In this document: in pieces, positions 35,301 through 46,983 of the stretch | Layout of the letters: each line of letters starts with the position of its first letter | How positions within the stretch are numbered: position 1 is the stretch's first letter | Assembly (NCBI GenBank): GCA_013396915.1 | Contig: VWZL01005203.1 | Span: 164,133 to 228,132 of the forward strand | Length of the DNA stretch: 64,000 bases | DNA from: Stercorarius parasiticus | Lineage: Eukaryota; Chordata; Aves; Charadriiformes; Stercorariidae | Direction of reading: 5' to 3' | Translations under genes and position numbers: made by a program | Notes under the pieces: generated by a model | Seen by the model: only the letters and a program-made list of their open reading frames with translations | Databases searched by the model: none | What the model was told of the DNA's origin: nothing

Positions 35301-37429
35301 AGGAAAAGAAGCTTGGTTCTTGGAACAGCTCATCTCCCAAGAAGACTTGCAAGAAATCACATGGAGAGCTGCAAGGTTTTCCATAAACAGAGGAGTTTTG
35401 CTTAGTGAGGGGAGAGAAAAAAGGTTTTGTTGAGTGTTGAGTTTATATTTTCATAGTGAAAGAAACAGCCTGAAACCTCAGGTAATAATTGCTGAAAGGA
35501 ACTATGCATGCCATTTGGTATCTCTAAAGCTTACAGAGACAGGAAACTAACTGTGTTCCCAAAATTTCTGGCACCTGGACAAACTGGTTATATGCAGTTC
35601 TACAATAAACAGCCCGATTGCTGACATACTCTGTCCTCGTTTTCATGTAACTGTCTTCTGGGAGCCAGGGCCAGAGAAGGTTTTCATTCTCTAGCCCTTG
35701 CCCTCTCTGGTTTTACAAGTGCTCTAAGGTCTAAGGATTAGGCGTTTTAAGGATTTCTGAACTTTAGCAGGGGACTCCTTGGGGTCTGGACATCTGTCTT
35801 CTTCAACTATAAAAAACCTAACAAAAATGATGATTTTTTATTCTAGCAAAAATAGGTTGGGTGACATTTCCTTTTCATAGGAAAATCTCAGAAGTTCTAG
35901 TTTTCATGAGAAGCCTTGTTTTTCTTTCCAAAATATTTTAAACTTTCAAGGCATGCAAGCTCCAAGTTGTAGCCAGATCTGATAGAAAATACGAGATAAT
36001 TATCAGAAAAATGTTCTTCTAAAAACCCAGACATTTTCTTAATAGCGGTATTATAAAGAATATAAATAATTTTTACAACTAAAGCTCTGCTCCTGCATGC
36101 TGTCAGTAAGTCATGACCTTCTTTTATCAGTAAAACATTAAATTCCAGTAATTCACACACATTAAGGAAAAAACAAGACTATATAGTAAAAAGTCATTAT
36201 GAACAACATCCTTTGTCAACAAATGATCCTCAATGACTTTCCAGAGAATCCAAATTCATTTTATTGTATAAATTAGTAAGAACTGTGTCTTTGCATCCAG
36301 GTGATGATTTCCAGAATGCCGTGTATTTGTAGAAGTTTCTTCCTAAGAAATCATGTAGAAAAAACTCCTCATTCTCAGTCAAGAGGTCAGATAGGAATAA
36401 CAACAATTTGCTGAATAATCTTCTGTTTCCACAGTAAGGGGAAATACAGCAGGTGCTGCACAGGAGGAGGTTAGCTTCCCGTGCACTCCGAGGGGACGGT
36501 TGGCTGTAAGGGCCTGGGACTTCTGGTATTAGTCTATGCTGTTGCACCAAGGAATGACCTCTTGGATCTAATGGTCTTTGACTTCAAATTTGGAAAATTT
36601 CACTTCACCCTGAAGTTAATTGGACACAGGAGGGCTGGTTTATTCAGCTTTTCTTTTGTGGATAAACTTTGGATAGGTTCCTTGCCCAAAGATACTTGCC
36701 TGCTCAGACTCACTGTCATCTCTGTATTGTAAGGCATTCTGGTATCCAAGGACAGGACCACCTGTGGGAATGGAAGATCCTGGAGACTCAGTGGAGTATT
36801 TTTATTTCCATAAGAGCAACAGATGTAGTGCACCGATCCTCTCTCTGGCGGGCTTTGTGGTCTCCCCCCCGGGGATCTTGCTGGTGGCCCGGTGACATTC
36901 AGAACAGCTGCTGTTATTTTCATTCTGGCTGTCTGTATCCAGCCTCTGTGGGATGGTGGCGCATCTGCTTTCCTTTTGGGGCAAGGCATGGAGCAGAGAA
37001 ATTGAGAACTGCTTTAGAAAGGGAATCTGGTTTAAAGATACAAAGGCTTTGGGGTGGTGTCAAGATTTTTGTTTCAATATTGTCCTTAGCTGGACTACAT
37101 AACTATCATTTTTAAGATCTTTTATAAACTGCTGGTGATCAAATGACTTCCCAAGTAGCGCATCAATGTGCAACCCAAAGGTAAATACATGCCAGCCACA
37201 TTAAAAAGGGCAGATATAATTATTGTTACTTTAGCCAATTGCTTCCTTCAAGATATTCTCACCTCCGTTTTGCATCATCTGAACTTTAATGGCAGCTATA
37301 GTGGAGCTGAAAACTCAATAGCTCTGCCTTGGTGGGACGAAGGAGAAAGACGAGTATGCTGAAAGTACTGATGGCTTTGTAAAACTTAAATTCTTGTTAA
37401 TCCTTTTATGTCCACATGTATGTCCTCAC
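29379..37429. other. Intergenic, no gene identified
   Basis: About 8 kb without a supportable gene. The longest open frame (29539-30009) is T-rich and hydrophobic and lacks an upstream ATG; see findings. Confidence 0.4.
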
Positions 37430-38442
37430 CTACTGTTGTGTGGCACCCTGCCATGACAGTTGACCTTGGCTGGCTGCCAGGTGCCCACCAAGCTGCTCTA
37501 TCACTCCCCCTCCTCAACAGAACAGGGGGAGGAAATACTATGAAAAGTTCATGTGTTGAGATAAGCACAGGGAGATCAATTACTGTCAAGGGCAAGTCAG
37601 ACTCAACTTGGGGAAATTAATTTATTGCCAATTAATAATAGAGTAGGGTAGTGAAAAATAAAACCAAACTAAAACCACCTTCCCCCCACCCCTCCCTTCT
37701 TCCCAGGCTCTACCTCCTTCCCCTGAGCAGTGCAGGGGGATGGGGAACAGGTGTTTTGATCAGTTCATAACATTTTGTTTCTGCTGCTCCTTCCTCCTCA
37801 TGCTCTTCCCCTGCTGCAGTGTGAGGTCCCTCCCATGGGAGACAGTCCTTCACAAACTTTTCTGATGTGGGCTCTTCCCATGGGCTACAGTTCTTCACAA
37901 ATTGCTCCAGTGTGGGTCCTTTCCATGGGGTGCAGCCTTCAGGAACAGACTGCTCTAGTGTGGGTCCCCCACAGGCCACAGGACCTGCTGGAAAACCTGC
38001 TTCTGTATGGGCTCCTCTCCACGGCCTCAGTTCCTGCCAGGAGCCTGCTTCAGCATGGGGCCGTCATGGGCAACAGCTTCCTTTAGGGCACAGCCACCTG
38101 CTCCACTGTGTATGTCTGCTCCACCATGGTCCTCCATCGGCTGCAGGGCAACAACCTGCATCACCATGGTCTTCTCCACAGGCTGCGGGGCAACCTCTGC
38201 TCTGGCGCCTGAAGCACCTCCTCCCCCTCCTTCTTCACTGACCTTGGTGTCTGTAGGGTTGTTTCTCTCACATTGTCTCACTTCTCTCTCACAGTTGTGC
38301 AGCAGTTTTTACCCTTTCTTAAATATGTTATCCCAGAGGTGCTACCAATGTCGCTGATGGACTCAGCTTTGGCCAGTGGTGGGTCTGTCTGGAGCCAGCT
38401 GAAACTGGCTCTGTCCAACATGGGGGAAGCTCCTGGTGTCTT
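37430..38442. mobile_element. Avian LTR retroelement (solo-LTR-like), left part
   Basis: The wording matches a repeat I know from bird genomes: CTGCCAGGTGCCCACCAAGC near 37476, GGGGAAATTAATTTATTGCC near 37609, then a long stretch of repeating units around CCATGGG, GGGTCC and TCCAGTGTG, and GCTACCAATGTCGCTGATGG near 38341. Plus-strand ORFs here (37775-38357) are products of the repeat and not genes. Family (ERVL or ERVK type), orientation and outer ends are not settled. No viral coding sequence is recognised. Confidence 0.7.
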
Positions 38443-38613
38443 AGAATCATAGAATCATAGAATGGCCTAGGTTGGAAGGGACCTTTCAGATCATCTAGTC
38501 CAACCATCAACCTATCACTGACAAAAACCATCACTAAACCATGTTGCTAAGCACTAGGTCTACCCATCTTTTAAACACCTCCAGGGATGGTGCCTCAACT
38601 ACTTCCCTGTGCG
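38443..38613 (-). mobile_element. CR1 LINE 3' end, antisense, nested in the LTR element
   Basis: Starts with the octamer repeat AGAATCAT AGAATCAT, then the complement of the CR1 3' end seen at 22670-22840 (CTAGGTTGGAAGGGACCTTT). Flanked by GTCTT on both sides (38438-38442 and 38614-38618). Only 171 bases are present. Confidence 0.92.
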
Positions 38614-38680
38614 GTCTTCTCACAGAAGCCACCCCTGCACCCCCTCAAGTCTTGCCACATAAACACAATACACTCTGGTT
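38614..38680. mobile_element. Avian LTR retroelement, right part after the CR1 insertion
   Basis: Resumes with CTTCTCACAGAAGCCACCCC, the text that normally follows the stretch to the left of the CR1. The right end is unclear and could extend to about 38760. Confidence 0.65.
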
Positions 38681-39539
38681 AGGCATGTACCCCCTGACAG
38701 TGTCTTCTTGGGATAACTGTCTCAAACTTCTCTAAGAAAAGAATCAGCAGAGCTATTTGGGGACCAACCCATTCGTCTTTATCGCCATGTGGGTGGTAAT
38801 AGGACTGCATGATTCATGATAAAGACCAGGGGCAACTCTTAACCTTGGGGTAAGAGGGGTCCATCCCCATAAGAATATTACAACTCTTGAAAAATCTTTC
38901 TAATTTCTGTTTTGCACAAAGCATGAGGTGCCTATGCTAGCCACAAGTAAGGCACCACAACACAGGGGAACAGGAAGGATAGTGCAACCTCGGTAGGGTG
39001 GATCCCCACCAGCTGAAAAACATTAGACCTACTATGTGTATGGACACACTCAACAACAGCTTCCCCTGCCACCTGGCTATTTGCTAACTCCACCAGTGTT
39101 CCCTAGCTTGGCCTCAACAAATGTAGATGATAGTGAAACCTTCCCTGCCAGGGTCACTTCTGTCCAGGTGTCCCCTACTGTGTGCAAGACTGTCTGCAAG
39201 CAGGGTGCAAAAAATGTACACAGAAATTATTTCCTGGCTAATAGAGGTAGGTATTAGACACCCAGGACTAATACGCTGCTAGGCTAAGCATTATTTCTTG
39301 GAGCAGAGTGAACCCTGATGTTGCTGAGTTGCTGTTTTCATATCTCTGCTTTTTATCTCAGGATTTTATCTTTTTTCATGTCATCATTTTTTCTCTTGAA
39401 TGCTTGAACTCCTAACTCATATGATCGCAATAACTTCATTCGATCTGGGTTTTCACTTTTTGTATCTAGCATGGCTTTAACTTGCATACTTTTCACAGCT
39501 CAGGAGTCGATTTGCCAGTGCAACTGAATTAAGTTCATA

Positions 39540-39860
39540 CAGCCATGCTGTACCAAACCCAGCCACTGAATCACAGACATCTCTGGGCCATTTACTCCTA
39601 GTCCTGGTAAGGATCTGTGGGGCCATCTACAGCATCTTGATACCAATACCAGATTTTTCTTTAACATCTAAAACCTAATGGCAGCTCTACTAGGTTCCCA
39701 GCAAACTCTTCCAGTGGTTCACTAGCTTTCCTGTTAAAAGATTTTTCCTGCTTGTCTTGCCTAACTATTCCCTGCTTCAGTTTAAGCCCATTACTTCTTG
39801 ACCTCTTTGCTTGGAGAACAGATGATTCTCTTGCTTGTTGGAGTGCTGTGCCTACAGGCT
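39540..39860 (-). mobile_element. Old CR1-like fragment, antisense
   Basis: TTAAAAGATTTTTCCTGCTT near 39734 followed by TTTAAGCCCATTACTTCTTG near 39781 corresponds to the complement of the region near the 3' end of older CR1 elements. Diverged and with unclear ends. Confidence 0.5.
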
Positions 39861-39869
39861 GTCAAAGGA

Positions 39870-42800
39870 GCATGAGGCATCTAAGTCCTCAAAGAAATTC
39901 CTTGCCATTTTTATGTAAGCACATTTTTCCATATACTTATCAACTAGGAATTTTTTTAGAAGCTGGACCAAAAGTTACAAAGCATTAACATAGATTATAG
40001 TTTCTTATGAAAGCTGCAGGATGGCTTTTGCTCAGCTGGCAACTATATACCCTTTTGCCAGGAGCTCTGTTTCCCACCTCCATCATGATCTGGGAACAAC
40101 CTGGGCATAGGGAATGGATGAAGGTCTCTTCTGAATTGCAGAGCAACACAATAAGCATCTCTGATCTATGTTTCAGTGGACTTTATGACAGAAGAACTCA
40201 TTCTGTATCCGGGCAATCAAAGTTAGTTTGACCCGAATGTATTTAACGTTTCCCTGGAGTAATCTGACATGTTTTGGTGAGAGGATGCTGAATCTACCAC
40301 TGAATGCAGATGGTTGCTCCAGACTTTTTGTCTGAGTCTCTAGAAAATGGTGTCAGAAAATGAGGAAGGTCTTGATTCCGATGAAACTGCACAAACCTGA
40401 GCAGGGAGTGGCTTGTGAGCTTTTCAAGGTAGGAATCTGAGCTGACCCCAAATATGGCTGACTATTGTGAGATTTCATTGTTGCAGGGTTGGGGTTTTTT
40501 GAGCTCTTTTGCATTATCTGTGTCATATGGGAAGTGCAACCCCCAGACCACTTCAAAGGAAATGCTACACCAAGAACCGGGGAAAGCATGGGTGTGACAT
40601 CAGTAAGATTTTTGCATACTGGTGTATAATTGCTGCATCTTTGTGTATTGATGTGGAGTTGCTGCATGCTGACAGCAGAGTCACAGGAACAGGGGAACTG
40701 ATAAATGGTGTTCATAACTCTGCCAGGGAAAAATTAGAGTTGGAATGACCGTAGCATAAATTCTTTGGTTAAAGAAAGAATGAACAGTTGATTCTCAAAA
40801 TGTCTTTAGGGGTTATTCTGCTAAGATATATGAACTGATTTGTCCCCTGGAATTTGGCTGATTTGATACTGAGATTACCCCTTTAGACCAGCTGCTGCAT
40901 AAGAAGGGGATAGTTTGGGACCTTTGGTCTGATGGGTCCAGGTTTGGTGCTGATGTTTGGAAGGTTGCTCAGGAGTCTTGAACAGTGCTCTCTGAAAATG
41001 TCTTTCAGATGTTTGGTGGCTTGTACAGCCTCCTGAATACCTGCGCCGTGCACTGGGTCACGTCTCTCTGTACACTGTGTACACTGGGTCATGTCCACCA
41101 CTGCGGCTACTTCTCCCTCTCCTCTTTCTTTCCCGGAGCTGCTTGTGGATTTCCTGTGGAACTGCTCTGCCCCTCCAGCCTTCTTTCCCTCAGAGACTTC
41201 ATTTAGCTGCTGGTGCAGACAACTTTTGTCAGCTTGGCTTCAGTGAAGCGGTTTCCTTCACTAAAACCTGTTCCTGGTGCTCCAGGGACTTTAGAGCTGT
41301 TCTCTGGGAGCTGCTGTCTGACTAGACCAGGCAGAATTGTCACTTGTTTTCAAACAAAATCTGTTTCAAAGCACCCTCTACTGGCTGAGTGTCTCTTCTT
41401 TGTTCTCCCCGGGCAATAACCAGACAGCAGATTTATTGGAATATAATCATGCTGAAATGTGATAACTTGTCATTAACGGGAAACCTATGCTATTGGTAAA
41501 AGATATCTGATTAATTGGAACTATGAGATGTCGTTTCTGATAGGTACCTAAGGTTCCTACAGTAGTTTGCATTTTCTGCTCAGTTCAGTGGGAGGTGTCT
41601 CAAACTGCAGCTGTCTGTCTTGCTCCTACAGATATGAATTGCACAAGCCAGTTAAAAAGAGTTCCCAATAATATCTAGTACAAGCTACAGCAGAGAAATA
41701 AGTGCAAAAGACCCAGCCAGAGAGAGCAAGCCACTTCTCTGCTTTCTGAATTTTCCAGAGGGTAGGCTGAATTTTTATATTATCATTTAACCAAAAATAA
41801 CTGATGCTGCTGGAAATAGTGCAAAGTATTTTAGAAGAAAGTTTATTTCATTTTATTTATGTGCTTCTTTATCTCAAGAAAAAATATTAGCTTTAAATAG
41901 GGGATACACTTACGTGATAGACAAATAATTTTGGGAACAGGATAAAGGCTTATCTTACAATGAAGTGTATTTAGAAATGGATTTGTCCTCACTTTTCTGG
42001 CAGATATTTTTACTAATTATTCAAAGACACAGAAAATATTTACTGTGCAATGGATTTTTCAGAGTTTAGTATATTTATGTACCTTTTTGCTTCAAAATAA
42101 CTTGTATGAATAATGTGTATATCAATTCTACCATTTCCATTCTTAAATATTGGAATTCCTAAATTTTGCACTTACAGCTGTAACTAGTGTAGGTGTTAAC
42201 TATTGTGAGTGCTAGTTCTGGAAGAAGTTCAGTGTTACTGCTGCTATTTTAATAGCTCATCTTCAGTCTGAATGGGTTTTCTGGTTTGGTAAAAGAATGA
42301 AAATAACTTTCAAAAGGTGAATAAATGAATTTTATGTCTTAGTAAACAAATTTCACGCAACTGGTATTTTGTGGTATGTTTACATTGTAAAGTCTGTTAG
42401 GTTTTTAAAAGTAGATATTGCAATACCATTTCCAAGTTTTATTAGGTTGCAAGGTATGGTATCTTTATAATGTTTGTTCACTTATATAAACAGTACTATA
42501 AACAGTTTGTTGCCAAATACAGTTGTGGAAAAAAAATCACAAATATGTTACTAACACAGTTGCCTTTGGAGAAGCAAGGAGTTAAGCCCTATAGACTACT
42601 ACTTCTGTAACAAAACTAGGGGGTTCCCAGTTCTTTCATCTTCCTTTAGTATTTGATTTTGGGGGCTAGGTTTTGACATACTCAGGTGGTTATCCCAAAT
42701 CTCTGTATTTGGATCTAGTGCTTTTTCAGCATCATTCCGAAGTTTTCCTTCACAGAGCTTAGAATTAAGCTCATAACATACAGTTATTGTGAGCTATAGG

Positions 42801-45800
42801 AAGAAAGAGATTTATGGAAAATCTCTCCTTTTCCTTTTTCCCCTGAATATTAGCAGTCTAAATTTATGGTATACTGGGGACCCAAAAATCTGTTACGCAG
42901 ATTTTACTTCAGACTAATGTAATAAAACATAAGTTCTAAATACATCTGCAAAAGCAGAAAGACAACTCAACTATTTCCAGAAATCAGGTCCTTTGTCTTT
43001 CAGTGCTTCAAGCTACACGAACTTCTTCCTTTTGATTGTGAGACGTGAGGTGTCTTAGTGCCTTTGTCTTGTGCCTCATAATGCCCTTTTTATTTGACGG
43101 ATGTGTGGATGCTTTCATTTTGCTTTGCACCGAGTAATGCCACAAGCCGTCAGGCACTAGTGAATCAGTCCTTCTCTTTCAATTTGCTGTCTAGAACTGC
43201 AATCTCTGCCTCGGTTTTTACTAAGGTAATTTGGCAGTTTGCTGCTGACTTTGGAAATTGCAAACAGAATCACATTGTTCTTTGAATTGCCTGAGCTCTT
43301 TGTATTTTCAGGGAATATGCCTCTTTAACTAGAGCCCCATACATTGCATGTATTCGAACACACAAACCCCAAACTCTACTTAAACTACCACCAATACATG
43401 GCAACTTAAAGATGGGGGGAAAATCCATAAAGCAATCATCAGAGTTAGGTGGGGAGAATCTGTGCTTTCAGTACAACTATGTTGCACTGTTTTGGTGCAG
43501 GCTGGTAGCCCAGTATGTGTAAGATCTCTCGAAGACATACTTTTTCAAGAAACAGAAGGGTAAGTACAATAACTGGCAAATACGATGATAGGCAAATGCA
43601 AATTTCTTACTCCTGGATCATTCTGGCACTTGTTAGAAGAGTTGGTGAAGGCAAGTAATTGGCTGCCACTATTCCTGGACAAAACTGTATCTCAAAAATA
43701 TAGAAAGCACAGCTCCTTGCAACTTCTTGTTAATGACCATCCTTCCATTTCTAGGGCTGCAATAGCACTGGCAATAAGGGACTCACCCGCATCTCCAATA
43801 GTGGTTTCAGTTGTGGTCAAATACAATATAGACACGTACAAATAAAACATGAAATGAGAAAGAACCTGATTTCAGACAATCTCCATAACTAGTCTATGAA
43901 ACTGGTTTTCCTTTAAAAATCAGTTTTACTTTTTGTCATCTTGATGAAGTATCTTCTTGTTTAAACAAAATAGCTCTGAAAAGTAGCAGGCCATTTAGTG
44001 TAACTGCTCATATACCTCATTGGGGGCAAATAGGTTCGTGGAACAGAAACAAACACTTGGAGGGAAAAGGCTCCCAGCAGAAAAGCCATATTCTGAATAT
44101 TTTTTATGTCTATTTAGTTGCTCAAATACTCTAACAACATTGGATTCTACTTATTATACAGCTTAGAGTTCTTCACTTAGCTGATTGTTAGGGTCTGTTT
44201 GGAGACTTCACTGCAGAGACTCAGTTGATATAGATGTATCTAATCTCAGTTGTACGAACCAGCCCTGCTGCAGCTAGTGTTTTGCATATCATGTTTGTTT
44301 GTGTGTATACACATAGGTGTATTTTGCATGCTGTAGGCATTCAGAAACTGATGGCACAGTGCTCTGGAAGGCTGCATAAATATCCTTTGGAGGGATTCAC
44401 CTTCCCTTGCTATACCACTAGTTCTGACTATGTATATACCCTGCTGCACTCCCAGACGCGTCGGTCTGTCCCTCTCTGGAACAAACGAGCCATTCCAAAT
44501 GTATGTGGGTACCAAATAGTTTAAAGTCAGCTTGCAAAACGGGACATCTGGCTGGACAGAAGGACCTTTTAGGAAGAAGAGGTTTCCTCTGCACAAGCCA
44601 ATGCTAAATAGCAAAGTCACAAGTGTCTGGAGATGATGAATTATTGGGAATGATCAGTAATGGCTCTTGTGAGCTGCAAGTGAAAAAAATAATTTCTGTG
44701 AGAAAAAACAAGTGAGACATAGGGTAACCAAAGCTGATATGGATCAATAAGATTACGTACAGTAACAGGTAGTGAAAGATAGTTAACTACAGTGGAAATT
44801 ACTGCAGAGAATGAAGAGGTGTTTTAGAGCAGATCTATATTGTAACAAGGCTCAGTGAAACTAACTCAAGGAGCCGTGACCCCATATAATTTTTCAACTG
44901 CGATCAAGGTAGATATTAGCTGGTGAATGAAGTCAACAGAGTTGCTGGCAAATACAGGACCTGTTTAGGTCCTGAGCTGGATCCAGGCCTCTAATAATCA
45001 GGCTATGTGAAACTCAGCTCCCTGCTGCCACCTGCCGATCTAGTTTGCTTCCTGGGAGTCTCAGAAATAAGTTCTAGGAACAAGCCTTCTGCTTTAAAGG
45101 ATGAACAAAGAAAAATGCATTGCTGTGTTGAAGCTGTGAATATTTGTTGTGTGCTGTTTTGCTCTGTATCTTTCTTCCCTGAGGGCCTATCCTGTCCCAG
45201 GTCACTCCTGGACCCTCTTCTGGGCCAGCTCATTCCTTCCTTCCAGGGCAAAACTCCTGATGTTTGTTGTGTTGAAAAGTACCTCCTAAAAATCTATTAA
45301 CCTGGCCTAAGATTTCCTTAAAATGAAAGAAGTCAATAGACTGCATGTGCTTCTATGTGGTGTTTTTCTCCAGCTCTAATGAAAGTGAGCATTGCTCATG
45401 CACATTGCTTCTAGGAGCTCCTGGCTGTTTACTTGCTTCCCATAAAAAGCACGACATCAGCCTTGCCATGACATTAAAGCTGGGATGCTGCTTTTTTGGT
45501 CTAAACCTCATCTTTTCTGTGATTTGTGAGTATCACTGCAAAATATCTACACTTCAGTTTGCACGCTTTTCTTTTCCAACACTAAATTCTGTTATTATTT
45601 TTTAAAGTTTTAAGAATAAGCCTCTAGATGTTATTAAACCTTCTAAAAGAAGAAACTTTCCATATCAATAAAAAGCAAATGACATTTCTGAAAGCTCAAA
45701 ATCGAGTTTGTTCTGAATTTCAGACTTGGCAAAAATGTAGGTCTTGATAAGGTCTGTCAATGTTTGTTTAGTCTGGAAATCCTTGGCACTGAAATAAAAA

Positions 45801-46912
45801 TTCCTTGCTGTAAGTGTGACGACCGTACTTACCCTGCCTGTACATTTCTTGCCTGTTTTTCACTACTTCTCTTGTGCTCACTATCTGCAAGATAAATTAG
45901 AACCTGTTTCTAACGTGATTTCTCTTGAAAACTTATCTGCCATCGGTAGCACCCTGGGACTGCTTCTTCCTCACACATGATGGTAGAATCCACTGCTCTG
46001 TGATCTGCAGTGAAGGACAGCATTCAAGCGAAGGCTTTATTAATGGTAAGTAGAACGCTAACAGCTGCGTAGTATAGCTGGATTGCGTGTCTGCTGTGTC
46101 CTGAGTTATTCCGAGATTAGGTCAATTTAGTGTCCACAGACAAATAACCAGTTTCTTTAATAAAGGGGTTTGCTGGAGAGTGCCTGGGCCGCACCGCATC
46201 CTGTGAATTACAGGTGGATATCAATTAGACACAAATGAAAACATCAGTGAGGCATGGGATCTGCTCTACTGCTGTTACTTGAGTATAATATATGTTCCTT
46301 TCCAGTCAATTTCTTCAGTTCCCCTTCAGGTTAGCATTACTGTTGACACTCACCTGGTTTTGTTCTTACTGTTAAATGCTTTCCTAGAGAAGCTGTCACT
46401 GAAGCTTGACCTCTATGGAAAGCCAAAAAGGTGTTGTGTACCTAAGCAGTTGATTGGATGTGAGCTTAATTCAAAGCCAGGGTATATATTGTCAAATCCA
46501 GGGTCTATCCTTTGCTAAATTGAGGTATATTTTTTTCTGCATTGGACTATGAAGAGAATGCCAATGTACATTTGGCTTCCTTAAAAAAAAAAAAAAAAGC
46601 AACTAAGCAAGAAGAGGCCTCTGCCTGAGGCCCACCATGGCAGGGTAATTCCCCCACGCCCATTAAACTAAGTCATAACAGTAGTTTCAATGGAACATCA
46701 ACTATTGCACTGATTATAGAATAAAGAGGATCATCTCAAAGCTGTAAAACCACTGCTACACACACACTCTGTACAGAGCAGCTCGCATGGTGCAGTTTAT
46801 CATTGCATGATACCATTATCTGTTAGCAGATGTACATCAGTACCATGTCAGTAGCATAACTGGTGCAGCCAGAGTATATTCTGAGATATCAATGTTTTTC
46901 TTTTTGGTTTAG
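39870..46912. other. Upstream region of IL1RL1, no gene identified
   Basis: About 7 kb containing the likely IL1RL1 promoter and untranslated exons, none of which can be fixed. A poly(A) run lies at 46582-46598. Small ORFs such as 43585-43845 have no recognised domains. Confidence 0.4.
45950..46047 (+). other. IL1RL1: Possible 5' untranslated exon of IL1RL1
   Basis: A near-consensus donor ATG/GTAAGTAG follows 46047, 865 bases before the first coding exon. The left end is unknown; the interval shown is only a guide. Based on the donor and position alone. Confidence 0.2.
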
Positions 46913-46983
46913 AAGTATGATGGGGTGTGTACATCTGATCTTACTATCTGCCTTCCTCTCGGTTTCCATGACATCTGAAACAT
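46913..46983 (+). CDS. IL1RL1: IL1RL1 first coding exon (signal peptide)
   Basis: Acceptor TTTTGGTTTAG before 46913, donor GTAAGTTA after 46983. Two adjacent ATGs (46917 and 46920) follow four untranslated bases. The encoded LILLSAFLSVSM is a signal-peptide core. The single base left over completes a Phe codon in the next exon. Confidence 0.75.

Noticed and set aside
36600..37115. Opposing 129- and 148-codon frames over the same stretch
   Set aside because: Mutual shadows; neither shows a domain or exon borders.
37775..38357. Overlapping + strand frames of 103-124 codons rich in Ser, Leu, Pro and Gln
   Set aside because: They fall wholly inside the bird LTR element and reflect its internally repetitive sequence, not a gene.
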